In this document: piece by piece, positions 60,324 to 64,000 of the stretch
How positions within the stretch are numbered: the first letter of the stretch is position 1
Layout: each line of letters opens with the position of its first letter
Assembly: GCF_002157835.1 (NCBI RefSeq)
Contig: NZ_CP020809.1
Coordinates: 1,054,001-1,118,000, forward strand
Direction: 5' to 3'
DNA length: 64,000 nt
Source: Mycobacterium dioxanotrophicus
GTDB taxonomy: Bacteria; Actinomycetota; Actinomycetes; Mycobacteriales; Mycobacteriaceae
Program-made: the position numbers and the translations under genes
The notes under the pieces: model-generated
What the model saw: the letters and a program-made list of their open reading frames with translations, nothing else
The model's database searches: none
What the model was told of the DNA's origin: nothing

Positions 60324-60986
60324 ATGGCCCCTGAACCGGCGCTGGTCACCGTGGTGCTGCCGTGTCTGGACGAGGAGCAGTCGCTGCCCGGTGTCCTGGC
60401 CGCGCTGCCGGACGGGTACCGCCCGTTGGTCGTCGACAACAACAGCACCGACCGGACGGCCGAGGTGGCCCGGGAGCTGGGCGCGACGGTGGTGGCCGAG
60501 CCGCGACCCGGGTACGGCTCGGCGGTGCACGCCGGGGTGGTCGCCGCCGTAACACCGATCGTGGCTGTCCTCGACGCCGACGGCTCGCTCGACCCGCAGC
60601 AGCTACCCGAGCTGATCGCAGAACTGGATCGCGGTGCCGATCTGGTGATCGGCCGGCGCAGGCCGGTCGCCGGGTTGCGCTGGCCTTGGCATGCCCGGCT
60701 CGGCACGGCGGCGGTGTGCTGGCGGTTGCGGCGGCGGTACCAGCTGCCGGTACACGACATCGCGCCGATGCGGGTGGCGCGCCGGGACGCCCTGATCGGG
60801 CTCGGGGTGACGGACCGCCGGTCGGGTTATCCGCTGGAGTTGTTGGTCCGCGCGGCGCAGGCCGGTTGGCGCGTGGTCGAACGCGACGTGACCTACGGGC
60901 CGCGTACCGGAGGCCAGTCCAAGGTGAGTGGCTCGGTGCGGGGCAGTGCCGTTGCCGCACTGGACTTCTGGCGGGTGATCAGATGA
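60324..60986 (+). CDS. Family 2 glycosyltransferase
   Basis: A 220-residue GT-A enzyme from ATG 60324 (MAPEPALVTVVLPCLDEEQS), with GGAG just upstream. LVVDNNSTDRTAEVARELGA near residue 37, VVAEPRPGYGSAVHAGVVAA and the DxD-like AVLDADGSLDPQQLPEL near 80 are typical of DPM1/GT2 proteins. There is no C-terminal membrane segment, so it is a soluble or peripheral transferase. Donor and acceptor are unknown. The frame continues to 60189 without family sequence. It starts a five-gene overlapping operon. Confidence 0.88.
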   Translation: MAPEPALVTVVLPCLDEEQSLPGVLAALPDGYRPLVVDNNSTDRTAEVARELGATVVAEPRPGYGSAVHAGVVAAVTPIVAVLDADGSLDPQQLPELIAELDRGADLVIGRRRPVAGLRWPWHARLGTAAVCWRLRRRYQLPVHDIAPMRVARRDALIGLGVTDRRSGYPLELLVRAAQAGWRVVERDVTYGPRTGGQSKVSGSVRGSAVAALDFWRVIR

Positions 60987-61639
60987 AACCCGTTGCAGTG
61001 CTGGTGGTTGCCAAGGCACCGGTTCCCGGGCTGGCCAAGACCCGGCTGGCCGCGAGTATCGGTGCCGAGGCGGCCGCTGACATCGCTGCCGCGGCGCTGC
61101 TGGACACCCTGGACGCGGCGGTCGCTGCCGCAGTCGAGGCCCGCGTGGTGGCGCTGACCGGCGACCTCCAGCAGGCCCGCCGCGGCCACGAGATATGCGA
61201 CCGGCTGGCGGATTTCATCGTCGTACCCCAGCGCGGAGAGAATTTCGCCGAACGGCTCGCCAACGCGCACGCCGACGCCGCCGCGGCGACGGGGCTGCCG
61301 GTCCTGCAGATCGGGATGGACACGCCACAGGTGAGTGGCGCCCTGCTCGACGAGTGTGCGAATGCGCTGTCCGGCGCCGACGCGGTGCTGGGAATGGCGC
61401 GCGACGGCGGTTGGTGGATTCTCGGGGTGCGGCACTGCCGGACGGCGGCGTGCCTGGCCGACGTCGAGATGTCGACATCGCGAACTGGCGTGGAAACCCT
61501 TGCTGCCCTTCGTAGTACCGGTGCGACGGTAGCGCTGGCCACCGAACTGGCCGACTTCGACACGGTCGACGACGTCGACGACGTGCGACGGGTCTGTCCT
61601 GCCGGCAGTCGTTTCGTCCGGGCGACCCGGGGGTTATGA
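60983..61639 (+). CDS. DUF2064 (TIGR04282-type) nucleotidyl/glycosyltransferase-like protein
   Basis: A 218-residue protein from ATG 60983 (MKPVAVLVVAKAPVPGLAKT), overlapping the GT2 stop as ATGA. The N-terminal KAPVPGLAKTRL loop resembles nucleotide-sugar pyrophosphorylase-type GT-A folds. VLQIGMDTPQVSGALLDECA near residue 110 and MARDGGWWILGVR near 138 are DUF2064 markers. This family commonly accompanies a GT2 gene, as here, and probably handles a nucleotide-activated sugar. The exact product is unknown. Confidence 0.85.
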   Translation: MKPVAVLVVAKAPVPGLAKTRLAASIGAEAAADIAAAALLDTLDAAVAAAVEARVVALTGDLQQARRGHEICDRLADFIVVPQRGENFAERLANAHADAAAATGLPVLQIGMDTPQVSGALLDECANALSGADAVLGMARDGGWWILGVRHCRTAACLADVEMSTSRTGVETLAALRSTGATVALATELADFDTVDDVDDVRRVCPAGSRFVRATRGL

Positions 61640-61640
61640 C

Positions 61641-62279
61641 GTGCACGGACAGCTCTACGACCAGGCACTTGACGGGGAGCAGTGTTGGATCCGGCGCGGC
61701 GACGGCAGCATGCGGCATCTGCCGGTGTACAGCTGGCTGGGCGGGGCCAGAGCAAGCAGGTGTGACAGCAGGTTTGACGAAACCATCGTGAACCTGTGTT
61801 CCGGACCGACGCTCGATCTCGGCTGCGGACCGGGGCGGTTGGTCGCGGGCGTGGTGCGGCGGGGGCTGCCCGCCCTCGGCGTGGACCTGTCCCGCACCGC
61901 CGTCGAATTGGCCCGCAGCAGTGGCGCGCCGGTGCTGTGCCGGGATCTGTTCGCGCCGCTGCCCGGTACCGGCCGCTGGCATACGGTGCTGCTGGCCGAC
62001 GGTAACGTCGGGCTCGGTGGTGACCCCTGGCGGGTGCTGCAGCGGGCCGGTGAGCTGCTCGGCCGGGGTGGCCGGTGTCTGGTCGAATTCGATACGGCGG
62101 CAGAGGGAGTCGACGCGGCGTGGGTCCGGTTGGAGTCGGTGCGCAGCATTGGCCCCTGGTTCCGTTGGGCGACAGTCGGGTTGGACTGTGCGGCGCGGCT
62201 CGCCGGTGATGTCGGCCTGACGGTGACCGCCACCCATCCGGTCGGCACCCGGGTGATCGCAGCCTTGGAAGCGGCATGA
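61641..62279 (+). CDS. Class I SAM-dependent methyltransferase
   Basis: A 212-residue protein starting at GTG (MHGQLYDQALDGEQCWIRRG). The SAM-binding motif I is TLDLGCGPGRLVAGVVRRGL near residue 57, followed by LGVDLSRTAVELARSSGAPV and VLLADGNVGLGGDPWRVLQR near 115. This last stretch is characteristic of methyltransferases found in these GT2/DUF2064/Moco clusters. It begins one base after the previous stop, and its own stop overlaps the next start. The substrate is unknown. Confidence 0.88.
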   Translation: MHGQLYDQALDGEQCWIRRGDGSMRHLPVYSWLGGARASRCDSRFDETIVNLCSGPTLDLGCGPGRLVAGVVRRGLPALGVDLSRTAVELARSSGAPVLCRDLFAPLPGTGRWHTVLLADGNVGLGGDPWRVLQRAGELLGRGGRCLVEFDTAAEGVDAAWVRLESVRSIGPWFRWATVGLDCAARLAGDVGLTVTATHPVGTRVIAALEAA

Positions 62280-63382
62280 GAGGCGTCGTGACGCTGCGGG
62301 GAACCGCCGTGACCGTCCGCGTCGGGGCGGCGCTCGGTGTCGCGGTGGCGGTCTGCTTCGTGACGGGACTGATCAGCCACTTCATCCAGCATCCGCAACC
62401 CTGGTTCTTCTGGCCCACCCGGCCGGTGTGGCTGTACCGGCTGACCCAGGGGCTGCATGTGATCTCGGGCATCGCCGCCATCCCGCTGCTGGTGGTCAAA
62501 CTGTGGTCGGTGTGGCCGAAGCTGTTCGAGCGCCCCCTGATCGGCGGAGTGGCCCGCCAGCTGGAGCGGTTCTCGATCCTGGTCCTGGTCGGCGCCATGC
62601 TGTTTCAGCTGTCCACCGGCCTGATGAACATCGCGCAGTGGTACGCCTTCAAGTTCTTCTTCACCACGGCCCACTACGCCATGGCTTATGTTGCTGCCGG
62701 TGCCGTGCTCGTCCATCTGGCGGTCAAACTGCCGGTGATCCGCAAGGCACTGGACGAGCCGCTCGAGCCATTCGGTCAGGCACCGGAAGGGCCCACCCGG
62801 CGCACCGTCCTGCGCGGTACCTGGCTGGCGGTGGCGCTGGCGACACTCGCCACAGCGGGACAGACAGTGCCGTTGCTGCGCCGCGTGTCGGTTCTCGCGC
62901 CGCGCTCCGGGCAAGGGCCGCAAGCGGTTCCGGTGAACCGCTCGGCGGTTGCGGCCGGCGTGTTACAGCGTGCGACCTCATCCGACTACCGGCTGACGGT
63001 GACGAAGGGCGCCGTGGTTCGTACCTTCACCCGTGCCGAACTCGCGGCGCTGCCGCAGGCCACCCGGACGCTGCCGATCGCGTGTGTCGAGGGATGGAGT
63101 GTCGACGCGGTCTGGACCGGGGTGGTTCTGGCCGATCTGATCGCCACGGTCGGCGGCGTCCCGGATTCCGATGTGCGGATGATCTCGCTGGAACCACCGG
63201 GTCCGTACTCCCGCACGGTGTTGCCGGCTCGGCATGCCCGCGACAGCGCGACCCTGATCGCGTTGCGGCTGAACGGCGAACCCCTTGACCTCGACCACGG
63301 CTATCCGTGCCGGCTGATCGCCCCGAGCAGACCGGGTGTGCTGCAGACGAAATGGTTGTCACGGATCGAGGTGGTGGGATGA
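62276..63382 (+). CDS. Molybdopterin-dependent oxidoreductase with membrane cytochrome-b-like N-terminus
   Basis: A 368-residue protein. Residues 15-155 hold four hydrophobic helices with His residues (LISHFIQHPQPWFFWP, GLHVISGIAAIPLLV, AHYAMAYVAAGAVLVHLAVK), resembling a di-haem cytochrome b561-like module. PTRRTVLRGTWLAVALATLA (about 178-197) looks like an internal twin-Arg-type segment and fifth helix. The C-terminal domain is sulfite-oxidase-like, with LPIACVEGWSVDAVWTGVVL near 265, whose Cys should bind molybdenum, and LIAPSRPGVLQTKWLSRIEV at the end. It could take electrons from a periplasmic substrate. Confidence 0.87.
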   Translation: MRGVVTLRGTAVTVRVGAALGVAVAVCFVTGLISHFIQHPQPWFFWPTRPVWLYRLTQGLHVISGIAAIPLLVVKLWSVWPKLFERPLIGGVARQLERFSILVLVGAMLFQLSTGLMNIAQWYAFKFFFTTAHYAMAYVAAGAVLVHLAVKLPVIRKALDEPLEPFGQAPEGPTRRTVLRGTWLAVALATLATAGQTVPLLRRVSVLAPRSGQGPQAVPVNRSAVAAGVLQRATSSDYRLTVTKGAVVRTFTRAELAALPQATRTLPIACVEGWSVDAVWTGVVLADLIATVGGVPDSDVRMISLEPPGPYSRTVLPARHARDSATLIALRLNGEPLDLDHGYPCRLIAPSRPGVLQTKWLSRIEVVG

Positions 63383-63846
63383 CGGCGACGCGGGTGCTGT
63401 TGGCGGTGGCCGGGATCGCACTGGGCGGCTACGGTGCGCTGCTGGTGTGGCAGAACCCGCCGGTGATCATCGTCCGGATCGTGGTGTGGGCGCTCGTCGC
63501 GGTGGTGGTACATGATTTTGTCTTCGCCCCGCTGTGCGCGGCGGCGGGGTGGGTGGGTCACCGGCTGATCCCGGCCGGTTCCCGATCACCCATCGCCGTG
63601 GCGGTGTTGTGCAGCGTGATGCTGGTGCTGCTCGCGGTGCCGGTGTACGGCAGGCCCGGCATGCGGCCCGACAACATGACGGTGTTGGACCGCGATTATC
63701 CACTGGGGCTGGCGGTTTCACTGGGCGTGGTATGGCTGAGTGTGCTGGTGTACGGGTTGTGCAAGCGGCTCTCACCAGTTGGTCAGGATGACATGGTTGA
63801 GCACGAGCGCGCCGATCACGTTGACCGCCAACCAGAGCCGCGCTGA
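63379..63846 (+). CDS. Multi-span membrane protein of the glycosyltransferase operon
   Basis: A 155-residue protein from ATG 63379 (MTATRVLLAVAGIALGGYGA), overlapping the oxidoreductase stop as ATGA. Four hydrophobic segments are visible: ALLVWQNP-flanked helix 1, VRIVVWALVAVVVHDFVFAP, IAVAVLCSVMLVLLAVPVYG, and GLAVSLGVVWLSVLVYGLCK. The last 25 residues are hydrophilic and lie over the end of a convergent gene (63772 onward), so the end of this frame may be dispensable. It may partner the Moco membrane protein; function unknown. Confidence 0.72.
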   Translation: MTATRVLLAVAGIALGGYGALLVWQNPPVIIVRIVVWALVAVVVHDFVFAPLCAAAGWVGHRLIPAGSRSPIAVAVLCSVMLVLLAVPVYGRPGMRPDNMTVLDRDYPLGLAVSLGVVWLSVLVYGLCKRLSPVGQDDMVEHERADHVDRQPEPR

Positions 63847-64000
63847 GCGCGGCGGCAGGAACGCGCCCGCGGCTGTGAGCCACACCGTGAACGGCAGCCA
63901 GATGCGTTCGGTCTCGGCCTTGCTCAACATGCTCAGATCGGCGAAGAGGATCGAAACCAGCGCGGCGATCAGTACCAGCCGCAGTCCTGGTTGCCGACGG
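63772..64000 (-). CDS. Membrane protein, C-terminal part (glycosyltransferase-like multi-span protein)
   Basis: The gene runs in from beyond the window's right edge; only the last 75 codons are visible, ending at TGA 63774-63772. Two or three hydrophobic stretches occur: LVLIAALVSILFADLSML, LPFTVWLTAAGAFLPP and WLAVNVIGALVLNHVIL. The segment LSKAETERIWLPF is a signature I associate with actinobacterial multi-span mannosyltransferase-like proteins. Its end overlaps the convergent gene by 75 bp. Identity cannot be settled without the rest. Confidence 0.7.
   Translation of the reverse strand, partial: RRQPGLRLVLIAALVSILFADLSMLSKAETERIWLPFTVWLTAAGAFLPPRSARLWLAVNVIGALVLNHVILTNW

Noticed and set aside
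1..64000. tRNA or rRNA genes
   Set aside because: I saw no cloverleaf-like segment or rRNA sequence in the intergenic gaps read by eye; a covariance search was not possible.

Overview
The window is a roughly 64 kb piece of a high-GC actinobacterial chromosome. Gene content and order point to a fast-growing Mycobacterium (Mycolicibacterium type). The backbone follows, from memory of M. tuberculosis, the Rv0496-Rv0536 region: ppx1, proC, the 33-residue ribosomal protein bS22, a galE2-like gene, a HadA-like gene, a SerB1-like gene, hemA-hemC-hemD-hemB, hemL, the cytochrome c maturation genes (TlpA-like, ccdA, resB, ccsB), menA, the methylthioadenosine phosphorylase gene and a galE3-like gene. 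cmaA2 and mmpS2/mmpL2, which lie in this stretch in M. tuberculosis, are absent. The species cannot be fixed from the sequence alone.

Layout. 1-12963 holds the core block ending in the haem genes. 12990-14086 holds small membrane proteins, one of them frameshifted. 14083-25381 is an accessory minus-strand block: a large ATPase/cyclase followed by a tightly overlapping seven-gene operon. That operon encodes a protein that looks like an HK97-fold (encapsulin-type) shell protein, a polyprenyl diphosphate synthase, two unrecognised small helical proteins, a CrtC/AttH-type lipocalin-like enzyme, an SCP2-like protein and a FAD oxidoreductase with a long disordered tail carrying two near-identical helical repeats. 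I read this as a candidate encapsulated terpenoid-modifying system; it is the most interesting part of the window.

25.4-37.9 kb is accessory: an MpaB-type oxygenase with its TetR regulator, a DJ-1/HchA-like protein, a split ACAD10/11-type pathway (kinase-like protein, SDR, acyl-CoA dehydrogenase) with an XRE-TetR fusion regulator and matching operators, a DesA-type desaturase, a cold-shock gene, a transglutaminase, and a decayed cold-shock pseudogene one base short of the intact gene. 38.1-48.2 kb returns to the backbone (P450, hemL, cytochrome c maturation, a ParA-like ATPase). 48.2-53.4 kb carries a NarL-type sensor kinase, a receiver-only protein, a LuxR-type regulator, an MHS-family transporter and an AbiEi/DUF559 protein. 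53.5-57.7 kb is the menA to galE3 block. 57.7-64 kb holds a second two-component system next to an operon for a glycosyltransferase, a DUF2064 protein, a methyltransferase and a molybdopterin oxidoreductase.

A palindromic interspersed repeat of about 65 bp occurs four times: twice bracketing the AbiEi-like gene in opposite orientation, once where cmaA2 would be expected, and once in frame inside the 5' end of resB. Small genes found by direct reading include bS22, a 44-residue basic protein, a 53-residue membrane protein and a possible 16-codon leader ORF overlapping the hemA start.
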